Part shown: positions 1 through 8,514 of the stretch, piece after piece
Layout: each line of letters begins with the position of its first letter
Position numbering within the stretch: the stretch's first letter is position 1
NCBI GenBank assembly: GCA_038204465.1
Contig: JBBRCX010000066.1
Coordinates: 1 to 25,636 of the forward strand
Source of the DNA: JBBRCX01 sp038204465
GTDB lineage: Bacteria; Planctomycetota; Phycisphaerae; Tepidisphaerales; Tepidisphaeraceae
DNA: 25,636 bases
Direction of reading: 5' to 3'
Program-made: the position numbers and the translations under genes
The notes under the pieces: generated by a model
The model's database searches: none
What the model was told of the DNA's origin: nothing
Seen by the model: only the letters and a program-made list of their open reading frames with translations

Positions 1-2
1 CC

Positions 3-1451
3 GGCCGCGGCGCCAAGCAGGCGATGACGATCAGCTATCAACAGGGCAACAGCATGGTGCAGGCCAACCTCGCCCTCACGGTGCCGGCGGGCAAGGAACT
101 GGCGTTCATGCACCTGCACGCCACCGCCATCAACGCCGACGCCGGGGCGGCGTTCGTCAGCAACTTCAAGGAATCCAACTTGCTCAAGACCCTGCCGGCG
201 CAGGTGCGAAAGATCCTGGTCAACTTCCCCGCCGCCGGCGGATTCGTGGGTGACATCGAAGTCCTGCGCGGCGATCTGCTGGACGTGGTGGAGCTCAAGG
301 GCGGCGATCAGCTCAAGGGGACGATCAAGGAGCAGGCCTTCGAGCTGGCGACTTTCTATGGCCCGGTGAAGCTCCCCGCCGATCAGGTGGTGGGGCTGAT
401 CAACGCCGGCAGCTACCGCCCGCGGCAGTTGCTGGTCACCGCCGATGGTCAGGTGTTCGGCGGCCGCCTGAAGAAAGAGACGCTGGACCTGCAATTGTCC
501 AGCGGGCAGGTGACGCAGGTGCCGCTCTCGCAGGTGATCCGGGCGGGTTATCGCAAGCGCGAGGGAGAGCCCAGCGAGTGGACGCTGGACAAGCCGATGG
601 TGCTGATGCGCGGCGGGGAGCGGGTGGGGGTGAAGATGCCCGAAGGCCCGCTGGCGGTGCAGACCCGTTACGGCAAGCTGGAGCTCAAGCCCTCCAGCGT
701 GGCGGCGGTATTGCTGCAGAATGAAGACAACGGCGTGCATCAGGTGCTGCTCACCGATGGCAGCCGCTTCGCGGGACTGCTGCTGGCCGACAGCTTCGAG
801 ATGTCGCTGGAGGCGGGGGGCCAGAGCGTGAAGTTCCCCGCGGGCGGCGTCTCCCGGCTGCAGTTGGCCGGGAAGGTCAATGAGCCGGAAGACTCCACCG
901 CTACATTACAATTGTCCAATGGAGACCTGCTGGTGGGGACGCTCTCCGGTGCGTTGTCGGTGGAGACGGCGTTTGACACGCTGAGCATCAATGCGGCGGA
1001 GGTCAAGAGCCTGTCGCATCCCAAGGACAACCCGCTGGACGTGCAGGTGGGTCTGTGGGACGGCAGCAGCGTCAGCGGGCAGCTTCAGCAGGCGGAGGTG
1101 GGCTGCGATCTGTCGGCGGGGGTGAGCCTGAAGGTCCCGGTGGCGTTGATCGGCGAGTACAACCAGCCGCAGCCGCAGCCCAGCAAGCAGATGCTCGAGC
1201 AGATCAAGGCAGTGATCACGCAGCTGAACGCCGAGGACTGGAAGCAGCGCGATCGTGCCGAGGCGCAGCTGGTATCGTTCGGCCCGGTAGCGGCCGGCGT
1301 GCTCAAGCAACTGCGGGCCGACCAGCCCCCCGAAGCGCAGCAGCGGATCGATTCGGTGTTGAAGGAAATCGAGAAGAAGAAAACAGGAAAAGCGGGTGCC
1401 GCGCCCGCGACACCATCGCCGGTGAATATCGAGATGAATGGGGAGGAGTAG
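3..1451 (+). CDS. Repeat-containing protein with HEAT-like tail, 5'-truncated at window edge
   Basis: The frame is open to the left edge and the first ATG, at 24, has no ribosome binding site, so the true start probably lies outside the window. Numbering from that ATG, six tandem repeats of about 40-45 residues lie at roughly 86-126, 135-175, 191-231, 239-281, 293-331 and 339-379. Each follows the pattern hydrophobic strand, DG or GG turn, G-x-L strand, then a 'lxVPxxxV' strand, as in small beta-barrel repeats. Residues about 390-450 are helical and resemble one HEAT-like repeat (DWKQRDRAEAQLVSFGP). The tail is K/A/P-rich. Repeat proteins of this sort are common in planctomycetes and their function is mostly unknown. 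No enzyme motif is visible. I do not recognise a named family; a scaffold or binding role is only a guess. Confidence 0.75.
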   Translation, partial: GRGAKQAMTISYQQGNSMVQANLALTVPAGKELAFMHLHATAINADAGAAFVSNFKESNLLKTLPAQVRKILVNFPAAGGFVGDIEVLRGDLLDVVELKGGDQLKGTIKEQAFELATFYGPVKLPADQVVGLINAGSYRPRQLLVTADGQVFGGRLKKETLDLQLSSGQVTQVPLSQVIRAGYRKREGEPSEWTLDKPMVLMRGGERVGVKMPEGPLAVQTRYGKLELKPSSVAAVLLQNEDNGVHQVLLTDGSRFAGLLLADSFEMSLEAGGQSVKFPAGGVSRLQLAGKVNEPEDSTATLQLSNGDLLVGTLSGALSVETAFDTLSINAAEVKSLSHPKDNPLDVQVGLWDGSSVSGQLQQAEVGCDLSAGVSLKVPVALIGEYNQPQPQPSKQMLEQIKAVITQLNAEDWKQRDRAEAQLVSFGPVAAGVLKQLRADQPPEAQQRIDSVLKEIEKKKTGKAGAAPATPSPVNIEMNGEE

Positions 1452-1537
1452 TAAACCGGTTTCTCGCGTCTCGCTCATGTAGGCGGCGCGGCGCTGCGTC
1501 CAGCGCTTCCACAGGTGTGGCCGCCATCATCCGCGGA

Positions 1538-1813
1538 TCACGCCTGCGCGATCGGCGGGAAGCTTGGCGACGCCGCCGCCACAACTTCCGACAGCGTTTT
1601 GCACATCGCCTGGAAGTCGGCGGTATTGGAGAGGATCTCCAGCGCCTCTTCCATCGCCTGCAGCTCGGCCTTGCCGATCAGCACGCACACATCGTCGCAC
1701 CCTTTGCGTTTGACTTCGACACGCCCCCGGCAGCAACTGACCTCGTTGTGCAGCTTGGCCAGTGCGCGACGGAACTGAGTGACGTCTAGCGTCTGAAAAC
1801 CTTCAGCAGACAT
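1538..1813 (-). CDS. Phd/YefM-type antitoxin-like protein, without adjacent toxin
   Basis: A 91-residue protein begins with ATG at 1813, preceded on the minus strand by GGGAG ten bases upstream. The layout fits a Phd/YefM antitoxin: an N-terminal start resembling the DNA-binding fold (TLDVTQFRRALAKLHNEV), a beta-hairpin that normally reads 'pvvItrkGkpvavLis' (here VEVKRKGCDDVCVLIG), then the helix AELQAMEEALEIL. In this family the antitoxin represses its own operon and binds a RelE/ParE- or Doc-type toxin through its C-terminal helix. No small toxin-like frame lies on the same strand on either side, so it looks orphaned or reused as a regulator. The two Cys residues in the middle (SCCRG) are unusual for the family. 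The family call rests on pattern alone. Confidence 0.65.
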   Translation of the reverse strand: MSAEGFQTLDVTQFRRALAKLHNEVSCCRGRVEVKRKGCDDVCVLIGKAELQAMEEALEILSNTADFQAMCKTLSEVVAAASPSFPPIAQA

Positions 1814-2080
1814 GGTTGTTCGACTCCCGCTTCAAAAACAAATGCCCATCATCCCCGCGAGGCAGGTACCCAACCTGCAGACCCGCAGAAGTGCATATGC
1901 TCTCCGGCCCCCAAAGGTTCGCTGACGCTCTGGAATTGAAACCGATCGGATCCCGAGGCGGGTTGCCGCGCCCCAAGCGCGGTCGCAGCAAGTTGCTGGC
2001 GCATCAGGGTTTATGTGGCATGATTTGGGCGGCAGTGAGCTGGGGTAAGGTTCTTCGACCTCGCCCGCTCAACTTGCCGT
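1814..2080. other. Intergenic gap with small hairpins
   Basis: This 267-base gap lies between the PilZ stop and the antitoxin start. It holds a 6-bp hairpin at 1862-1878 (GCAGGT, five-base loop, ACCTGC) and another at 1966-1982 (CCGCGC, five-base loop, GCGCGG). Neither is followed by a T run. I see no convincing gene or tRNA here. Confidence 0.4.
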
Positions 2081-2413
2081 TTAGACTTGCTTGCGGAACT
2101 GCACCGCCATCTCATGCCGCCCGTTGCTCAAGGGGCGTGAGCGAACCACTTCCGCAATGTGAGTCGTCGTGCGGCTGCCGGGACCTTCCATCTCAATCTT
2201 GCACGTCTGACCGACCGCAAGGCTCTCGCGCAGCAGAAACGAAATCCCGCTGATGGAAAGGTCCCGCGTCGCGATCTCGTGCCTCGAGTTGGCGCTGGCG
2301 CCATCCAGAATCGTGAGCACCGCCTTGCCCTGCAGCGGCTTGCGGTTGTCGCGGCGGCGGTCAGTATGCTCGGGCAGCACCGCCGGGGGGCGTAACGGAT
2401 CGGGGCGACTCAT
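2081..2413 (-). CDS. PilZ domain protein (probable c-di-GMP receptor)
   Basis: I chose the ATG at 2413 (110 residues) because AAAGGAG lies just upstream of it; an alternative ATG at 2443 would place that ribosome binding site inside the coding region. The two c-di-GMP signatures are present. The RxxxR motif is at residues 20-24 (RRDNR), and the D/N-x-S-x-x-G motif is at 51-56 (DLSISG), followed by a beta-barrel of the expected length. The protein is a stand-alone PilZ domain with a short proline-rich N-terminus, so it is likely a cytoplasmic adaptor that changes partner binding when c-di-GMP is bound. It is divergent from the large permease locus, with a 318-base gap between the two starts. 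Its target is not evident. Confidence 0.85.
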   Translation of the reverse strand: MSRPDPLRPPAVLPEHTDRRRDNRKPLQGKAVLTILDGASANSRHEIATRDLSISGISFLLRESLAVGQTCKIEMEGPGSRTTTHIAEVVRSRPLSNGRHEMAVQFRKQV

Positions 2414-2731
2414 TCGTCTCCTTTTATCGTCTCGTTGGATCACAATGCTTCAACGCTCCGCAGACTCGACAGTAGAACGCCACACAGGGGGCTCTTTCGG
2501 ATGCACCCCCACCCGCCGCTATCCCTGGCGGCGCGTGTGCTCTACGACTGTGTCGGGGAACCATCTTCAGCCGGGCCAACCGCTGGGTTCGGACGGTTCG
2601 AATGTCGTTGCGGCCCGATCCGGGCCGCACAGGCCGTTTTTGCCAAACGACAGCCGTCTCGTCATAATCCGACCCGCCACGTTCGGCCGGCGATGTTTAT
2701 CCGAGCCCTGTTTGTACGCTGGAGAGGTGGA
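2414..2731. other. Divergent intergenic region between PilZ gene and permease locus
   Basis: This 318-base stretch separates two divergent genes. It contains the plus-strand promoter candidate described separately and the ribosome binding site GGAGAGG just before the ATG at 2732. A reading frame that continues the permease upstream to 2435 crosses this region, but its translation is R/P/C-rich and precedes the signal peptide, so I regard it as non-coding. Confidence 0.5.
2640..2668 (+). promoter_or_regulatory. Candidate sigma-70 promoter for the ABC locus
   Basis: TTGCCA at 2640-2645 and CATAAT at 2663-2668 are separated by exactly 17 bases. The predicted transcription start, near 2675, lies about 57 bases before the permease ATG at 2732. 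Confidence 0.5.
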
Positions 2732-5700
2732 ATGAACCATCCCCAAAGGCGGCTGATTATTGTCGCGACTCAGCGCGCCGCTGCAATCCCGCCCGCCCGA
2801 AGCGGGCGGATTTTGCGTTTGTTCCACGCTCCCGCCCGGTCCCTCCGGGGCCTTCTGCTGGCGCTTTTCGCCCTTTCGTTCCCAGTTTCCGCTTTCGCCC
2901 AAATCGACGAAGCTCAATTCCAAAACGACCTGAAGGCCATCGCCGCTCCCTCCAACCGCATTATCGGCACTGACGGATATGCGCAGACGGCCAGGTATCT
3001 TAGGGAGCAAATCCGCTCGCTTCCCGGCGCGGAACTCAAGGAACAGACCTTCCCGGTCATGGTGCCGGTCACTATCTCCGCCAAGCTTGCGCTTCCCGGC
3101 GCTGCTGGTGGCGCCCCGCAAACGGTCGACGTCTACCCCTTCTGGCCTGCCGGCGTTCGTCTCAACGCTACGCCGCCCGGCGGCATCAAAGGCGCGCTCG
3201 TCTATGTGAATGAGGCCGACTTCGAGGACATGAAGCCCGCGGCCCTCAAGGGCAACATCGCCATCGTCGAGGCGAGCAGCGCCGGGCAATGGAACCAGGC
3301 CGCTTATTTCGGAGCGCGGGCGATCGTCATTCTTGGCACGCCTGAGACGAACAACTATCACCTCCGCTCGCACGACCTGCTGGTGCCGGTGAATGTTCCG
3401 CGCTATTACGTGCCCGCCTCGCCGCTCGCCGATTCGCTTCGCAAGCCGCCCCCGGGCGATGCGACGATCACTGCGAAGATCAACTGGGTCCGCAGGACCG
3501 CGACGAATCTTTACGCCTTCGTAAAACCGCGTACGCCTGTTCCGGCCGGGTGGCAGGAAGGGCAACCCAACCCGGGCGCGCTGATGATCAGCGTTCCCTA
3601 TGACTCGAGCGGATTCGTTCCCGATCTCGCGAAAGGCGCATCTCAAGCCGTGCAGACCGCCAGCGGCCTGGCGCTGCTGCGCGACCTCTCGAAGCACCCG
3701 CTGGATCGCCCGGTACTGCTCTTCTTCAGCGGCGCCGACAGCATTCAGTTTCTCGGCTCGCGCAATATGTTCCTCGCGCTCGCGGAGGCGCCGACTGCCG
3801 CACAGACGGAGATCGACAAGTATCTGAAGTGGGACTCCGACGCGCGCAAGCAGCTCGCGCGCCTGAGGGAGATCCAGCCGGATCCGCGCGCGATCGATCC
3901 GAAAGCCGAAATCGATGGGGTCGTCGTCGCGCGGCTGACCAAACTCATCGAAACCGATTTCACCCAGGACCAGGACAAGCTCTTCCGATTTCGAAAGCGC
4001 GGCGCGGATCAGGTCGACAAGAACGAGCTCGCGAGGCTCGAAGACGCTCAGCTTGTCCTCAGCCAGCTTCGATATCTGCTGCGCGAGCGGCCCAAAGAGC
4101 TCGCCGGCATTTATCTTGAAAAGGCGATCTACTACATCCAGCAAGCAATCCGCCAGCTCGGCGACGGGAGCGGCCCCGGGCTCATCCGCGACTTCGAGGA
4201 CCGCGCCAACCAGCTCCAGCAGCGCATCGATCTTTACGGGTGGCTCGCCGACAGCCTGCAACTGCCCAAGGCCGACCCGGCAAGCGTCATCAAATCCCGG
4301 CTCATCGAGATGGAGGTCGCGCTCGACTTCTCGAGCAATGGCCGCCGCGTCGGGCCCATGTTCTTCGGCCAGTACCAGAAGTCGGCCAACATCCACCAGA
4401 TCCAGGATTACAAGGACTGGCTGACGAAGCAGGCGGATGCAAAGCGCCGATTCGCATCGGCGCAGGACCGCTGGTCGCGCGATCAGAGCGCCGACGCCGC
4501 CGCCGAGCTGAAGCAGGCGCAGGGCGATGCCGAAGCCGCGCGTTGGTGGGATGAAATCCGCGGCGTCGTCGATCTTGACCCGCTCGGCGGGTCGCGCTCC
4601 GCCGCAAGCTGGCTCGGCAGCGCCATGCCGATCGGATCGGAGATGGCGCAGGCGTGGGGCGTGCCGGGCATCACGCTGATGACGCTGGACGACCTGCGTC
4701 TGCGGCGCGACACGCCCACCGACACGCTCGCCCACGTCGATACCAACAACATCCTTCGTCAACTCCGCGCCGTTCGCACGCTTCTCTGGCATGCCTGGAA
4801 CGACCCGCGCTTCAAGGGACAGCGCGAGCTGCGCCAGGAGCGCGTCGGCTTTGAAGGCCAGGTGGTCGCCGAGGCAGCGGGGCGGCCCGTCCCCGACCTG
4901 CCGCTCCCGAACTACCTCGCGACTTACTATCACGTTTCCGGCGCGGCGCCGATCCCGCCGCTGGGTGGCATCGGTTGGACCCTTGGCGTGCGCCGCTGCG
5001 AGATTGCCGACTGCGACACGGAGGGAAGATATCGTTTCGAGGGTCTGCCTCAGCTCGGCCCCGACCCGATCATGCGCGTTGTCGCCGCCGAGGTCTATCG
5101 CGTCGAGCAGAACACCGGCGTCATCACCGGCGTCACCGACCTTGGAAAGAACGGGCCGCTCACAGGCAACCTCTACGTCGATCTGCATCCGACGGCCATC
5201 ACGCCGATCCGCAACGAAGTCTTCGAGTGCGTTGAGTTCTCGCTCATCGGCCTCTACGATCCGCAGTTCCTGCAGACCCTGGCTGCTCTGATCCCGCTGG
5301 ACGCGCGGCGCAATTCCGCGCCGCAGCGCTACAACTTTCTGCTTTCCAACCAGATGTGCGCGGGATACGCCGAGCCCGATTCCAAGCTCTTCCTGCTGTT
5401 CCGCTACGGCACCATCGGCAACCGCCTGGTGCTGCTGGACATGAAGGACCCCGCCAGCGCCAAGCCCGGCACACAGGGCGACAGCGCCATCGACGCCGCC
5501 AACGGTTTTGAGGTCGATCGCCTGCGCATCGATGCGCCCCCCGAGCGTGCCATCGGCCCGCTCGCCTCGGTGACGGCGCAGGACTTCTGGCGGCTGAATG
5601 AGATCCGGCTGAACGATTACCGGAAAGTCGGCGTCGCCAGCCCGCTCATCGACTCAATGCACAGCGACGCCAAAGCCCAGATCGATGCCGCAAAGACGGC

Positions 5701-8068
5701 GGAGCAGGGCGGCACGGCTGCCAACCTCATCGAGCGCGCCACCGCCGCCTGGGCGAACGAGGCGCGCGTGTATGCCGCCGCTGCTGACATGGCCAACGAC
5801 GTCGTGCGCGGCGCCATCTTCCTGTTGCTGCTGTGCGTGCCGTTCTCCTTCTGCATGGAGCGGCTGGTTGTCGCGTCGCCCAACATCTACAAGCAGCTCA
5901 CCTGGATGGGCGTGATCTTCGCGCTGATGACGCTGGCGCTGTGGGCGTTTCATCCCGCGTTCCGCATCAGCTCCAACCCTCTGATCATCATTCTGGCGTT
6001 CGCGATCATCTTCATGTCGATCGTGGTGATCAGCGTCGTCTACAGCAAGTTCGACACGGAGCTGAAGCGCATCCGCAGCGGGCGCGGCGAAGTCGAGGGC
6101 GCCAGCTTCGCGCGCGCCAGCGTCCTGATGAGCGCCGTGCAGCTCGGCATCGCGAACATGCGCAAGCGCAAGTTCCGAACCCTTCTCACCGCCATCACCA
6201 TCGTGCTCATCACCTTCGCCGTCCTCTGCTTCACCAGCTCCACGCGTTACCTCAGCACCACGCGCCTGCCCACGTCGGTCCAGACGCGTTTCCCCGGACT
6301 GCTGCTTCGCCAGCGCGGCTTCCGCAACGTGCCGGCCGCCGCCATCAACAACCTCAAGACGGTGCTCGCCAAGCACCCATCGCCGGATGGAAAGCCGTGG
6401 CAGATCGCCGAGCAGTGGTGGTGCGTCAATCCCAACGATCCCAACGAGCAGACCAATGTCGTCGCGTACGGCCCGGACCGCCGCGCGAAGCAGGATTGGT
6501 CTGCCGCCTCCTGGGAATCTCGCCCGCGCGTCTTCTCCGCCAGCGCGGTGCTTGGGCTCTCCCCAGGCTACTCGCAGCTCAAGAGCGGTCCGGGCGACGC
6601 GCCAATCGTCGAGGTGATCGGGAAGAAGGCATTCGATCGCCTGGAGAACGGGGAGCAGAACATCATCTACTTCAGCAGGCCCATCGCCGAGCAGCTCGGC
6701 GTCCGCGAGGGCGACACCGTGCAGGTGGGGGGGCTCGATCTCGAGGTGGCCGCGATCTTCGACTCCGACGAGTACGAGCAGAAGGTGACCACGATTGCCG
6801 GCGAGCCGCTTTCGCCGCTGAACTACCGCACCGGCTCACTCGATTCCGGCGGGCGCGAGCTCAAGGACGAGCAGGTGGAGTCGCTCGACCTTGACGCGCA
6901 ATCCAGCGCCTCGGAGCTGTCCAGCGCCTACGAGCACCTGCCTCCCACGCAGTTCGTCATCGTTCCCGCCGGCACCGCCAAGCTCCTCACCAATGCCTCG
7001 CTCCGCGGGCTCACTCTCCGCGCCAGGGACGAGAAGCAGGTTGCCGACCTGAGTGATGAGCTGAGCAAGCGCTTCGCGATCGCCATTTTCGCGGGCTTCA
7101 ATGACGGCGTGAAGCTCGTCGCAGCCGGCAACAGTCTGCCGCAGGTGAGCGGCGCGCAACAGGTCGCGATCCCGCTGACCATCGCGGGGCTGATCATCTT
7201 CAACACGATGATGGGCTCCATCGCCGAGCGCCGCCGGGAAATTCATGTCTACACGTCCCTCGGCCTCGCGCCGCTGCACGTGGGCGCGCTGTTCGTCGCC
7301 GAGGCCCTCACCTACGGGCTGCTCGGCACCGTCTTTGGCTACGTGATCGGGCAGTTGGTCGGCACCTTGCTCACGCACTTCCACCTGCTGGGCAACGTGA
7401 CGCTGAACTACTCAGGGACCAGCGCCATTCTCACCATGGGGCTCATCCTCCTGATCGTGCTGCTCAGCGCCCTCGTCCCGGCGCGGCTCGCCAGCAAGAT
7501 CGCCGCGCCCAGCATCGAGCGCAACTGGAAAGTGCCGCTTCCCAAGGACGACCACATCATCGCGCCGCTGCCTTTCACAATTAACAAGACTGCCGCCGAC
7601 GGCGCGCTCGCTTATCTGGCGGACTACTTCGACGCGCACCAGGAGGGGAGCATCGGCACATTCTCCGCCGGCCGGGTGGAGGCGTTTACCTTCGAAGACG
7701 GGGCGCTCGCGGGCGCTTCGCTTCCGCCGGGGGTCCCGGACAAGTCGCGCGGGCTCAAGACGGTCATTTGGCTGACGCCTTTCGACCTGGGCGTTCGCCA
7801 GCATTTCATGCTCCTGATTCATCCGGGTCAGTATCCGGACATCTATGAAGTGCAGGTGGTGCTGCAGCGTCTCAGCGGCGGCGACAAGGACTGGTACCGC
7901 ATGAACCGCGCGTTCCTCACCAGCCTGCGCAAGCAGTTCCTCCAGTGGCGTTCCCTCTCGCCGCAAAAGATGCTGCAGTACGTGGAAGAGAGCCGCAAGC
8001 TGTTCCGATCCGCGCCGCCGGCGCCCATCGTCACCACGGCCGCGACGGAAGACGTGAGACTCGCGTGA
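2732..8068 (+). CDS. Giant FtsX-type ABC permease with periplasmic M28-peptidase-like domain
   Basis: The ATG at 2732 is preceded by GGAGAGG and opens a signal peptide (hydrophobic about 40-55, cleavage after AFA near 56), giving 1778 residues. Residues about 57-345 resemble a PA-domain-containing M28 aminopeptidase, but the usual metal-binding AHYDS reads VPYDSS (about 288-293), the GADDNxSG segment reads GASQAVQTASG, and the catalytic EE region reads SGADSIQFLGS. The fold is likely kept and catalysis lost. A coiled region (about 350-560) and a carboxypeptidase-regulatory-like beta segment (about 705-760) follow. Membrane segments lie near 1030, 1056, 1083, 1150, 1480, 1524 and 1565. The last four, with the roughly 300-residue loop after 1170, form a MacB/FtsX permease core with the typical ERRREIHVYTSLG loop. 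A soluble C-terminal domain (1600-1778) is predicted cytoplasmic. The partner ATPase is probably the gene at 13274. Confidence 0.85.
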   Translation: MNHPQRRLIIVATQRAAAIPPARSGRILRLFHAPARSLRGLLLALFALSFPVSAFAQIDEAQFQNDLKAIAAPSNRIIGTDGYAQTARYLREQIRSLPGAELKEQTFPVMVPVTISAKLALPGAAGGAPQTVDVYPFWPAGVRLNATPPGGIKGALVYVNEADFEDMKPAALKGNIAIVEASSAGQWNQAAYFGARAIVILGTPETNNYHLRSHDLLVPVNVPRYYVPASPLADSLRKPPPGDATITAKINWVRRTATNLYAFVKPRTPVPAGWQEGQPNPGALMISVPYDSSGFVPDLAKGASQAVQTASGLALLRDLSKHPLDRPVLLFFSGADSIQFLGSRNMFLALAEAPTAAQTEIDKYLKWDSDARKQLARLREIQPDPRAIDPKAEIDGVVVARLTKLIETDFTQDQDKLFRFRKRGADQVDKNELARLEDAQLVLSQLRYLLRERPKELAGIYLEKAIYYIQQAIRQLGDGSGPGLIRDFEDRANQLQQRIDLYGWLADSLQLPKADPASVIKSRLIEMEVALDFSSNGRRVGPMFFGQYQKSANIHQIQDYKDWLTKQADAKRRFASAQDRWSRDQSADAAAELKQAQGDAEAARWWDEIRGVVDLDPLGGSRSAASWLGSAMPIGSEMAQAWGVPGITLMTLDDLRLRRDTPTDTLAHVDTNNILRQLRAVRTLLWHAWNDPRFKGQRELRQERVGFEGQVVAEAAGRPVPDLPLPNYLATYYHVSGAAPIPPLGGIGWTLGVRRCEIADCDTEGRYRFEGLPQLGPDPIMRVVAAEVYRVEQNTGVITGVTDLGKNGPLTGNLYVDLHPTAITPIRNEVFECVEFSLIGLYDPQFLQTLAALIPLDARRNSAPQRYNFLLSNQMCAGYAEPDSKLFLLFRYGTIGNRLVLLDMKDPASAKPGTQGDSAIDAANGFEVDRLRIDAPPERAIGPLASVTAQDFWRLNEIRLNDYRKVGVASPLIDSMHSDAKAQIDAAKTAEQGGTAANLIERATAAWANEARVYAAAADMANDVVRGAIFLLLLCVPFSFCMERLVVASPNIYKQLTWMGVIFALMTLALWAFHPAFRISSNPLIIILAFAIIFMSIVVISVVYSKFDTELKRIRSGRGEVEGASFARASVLMSAVQLGIANMRKRKFRTLLTAITIVLITFAVLCFTSSTRYLSTTRLPTSVQTRFPGLLLRQRGFRNVPAAAINNLKTVLAKHPSPDGKPWQIAEQWWCVNPNDPNEQTNVVAYGPDRRAKQDWSAASWESRPRVFSASAVLGLSPGYSQLKSGPGDAPIVEVIGKKAFDRLENGEQNIIYFSRPIAEQLGVREGDTVQVGGLDLEVAAIFDSDEYEQKVTTIAGEPLSPLNYRTGSLDSGGRELKDEQVESLDLDAQSSASELSSAYEHLPPTQFVIVPAGTAKLLTNASLRGLTLRARDEKQVADLSDELSKRFAIAIFAGFNDGVKLVAAGNSLPQVSGAQQVAIPLTIAGLIIFNTMMGSIAERRREIHVYTSLGLAPLHVGALFVAEALTYGLLGTVFGYVIGQLVGTLLTHFHLLGNVTLNYSGTSAILTMGLILLIVLLSALVPARLASKIAAPSIERNWKVPLPKDDHIIAPLPFTINKTAADGALAYLADYFDAHQEGSIGTFSAGRVEAFTFEDGALAGASLPPGVPDKSRGLKTVIWLTPFDLGVRQHFMLLIHPGQYPDIYEVQVVLQRLSGGDKDWYRMNRAFLTSLRKQFLQWRSLSPQKMLQYVEESRKLFRSAPPAPIVTTAATEDVRLA

Positions 8069-8075
8069 ATGGTTG

Positions 8076-8512
8076 ATTTTTGAATTTCAATTTGCGATTT
8101 GCGATTGAGGACAAGATGACGGAAGAACAGTTGCTCCGACGGACCAAGCAGTTCGCGCTCCGAGTGATGAAGCTTTCCGGTGCATTGCCAAATACTCCAA
8201 CCGCAAGGACGATTGCACCACAGCTAGTGCGCTCTGGAACATCGGTCGGCGCCAACTACCGCGCTGCCTGCAGAGGGCGTTCTCGTGCGGAGTTCGCGGC
8301 AAAGCTTGGCGTCGTCGAGGAAGAAGCTGATGAAAGCGCGTACTGGATGGAACTCATTACCGAAGGAAGTCTCCTCCGGGAGTCACTTGTTCGGCCGCTG
8401 CATGATGAAGCAATCGATTTGACGAAGATCACGGCCTCTTCGCGGATCACCACCATCGCGCGCACTGCAGCGGGGGGCCTCAATCGCAAATCGCAAATCG
8501 CAAATCGCAAAT
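8076..8512. repeat. Heptad inverted-repeat cassette around the four-helix-bundle gene
   Basis: A 21-bp segment at 8090-8110 recurs as a perfect inverted copy at 8478-8498. Both are built from the heptamer GATTTGC and end in GCGATTGAGG on the inner side. The right arm continues with two more heptads to 8512. An outer GATTTT box lies at 8075-8080. The arms flank exactly one gene, and the right arm encodes the C-terminus of that gene (NRKSQIANRK) and overlaps the start codon of the next one. A related copy without a gene lies at 25014-25096. Confidence 0.8.
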
Positions 8513-8514
8513 GA
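8116..8514 (+). CDS. Four-helix-bundle protein (23S rRNA intervening-sequence / Avd-like family)
   Basis: The ATG at 8116 follows GAGG six bases upstream and gives 132 residues; an upstream TTG at 8080 would only add residues encoded by the repeat arm. Family hallmarks are TKQFALRVMKL near the start, PQLVRSGTSVGANYRAACRGRSRAEFAAKLG, and VEEEADESAYWMELI. These match the four-helix-bundle family first found in insertions of 23S rRNA genes and structurally related to the Avd accessory protein of diversity-generating retroelements. Its molecular role is not established; Avd-like relatives bind nucleic acid and reverse transcriptase, but no reverse transcriptase is visible here. The last ten residues come from the flanking repeat. 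It interrupts an otherwise functionally linked locus and looks like a passenger or the core of a small mobile unit. Confidence 0.85.
   Translation: MTEEQLLRRTKQFALRVMKLSGALPNTPTARTIAPQLVRSGTSVGANYRAACRGRSRAEFAAKLGVVEEEADESAYWMELITEGSLLRESLVRPLHDEAIDLTKITASSRITTIARTAAGGLNRKSQIANRK

Noticed and set aside
1814..1900. T-arm-like sequence (GGTTGTTCGACTCCCGC) near 1814
   Set aside because: No acceptor stem, D-arm or anticodon arm can be drawn around it; it is not a tRNA.
2567..5188. 873-codon open frame on the minus strand
   Set aside because: It lies opposite the permease gene; composition is R/A/G/D-rich with no motif or ribosome binding site. It is a shadow caused by high GC at third positions.
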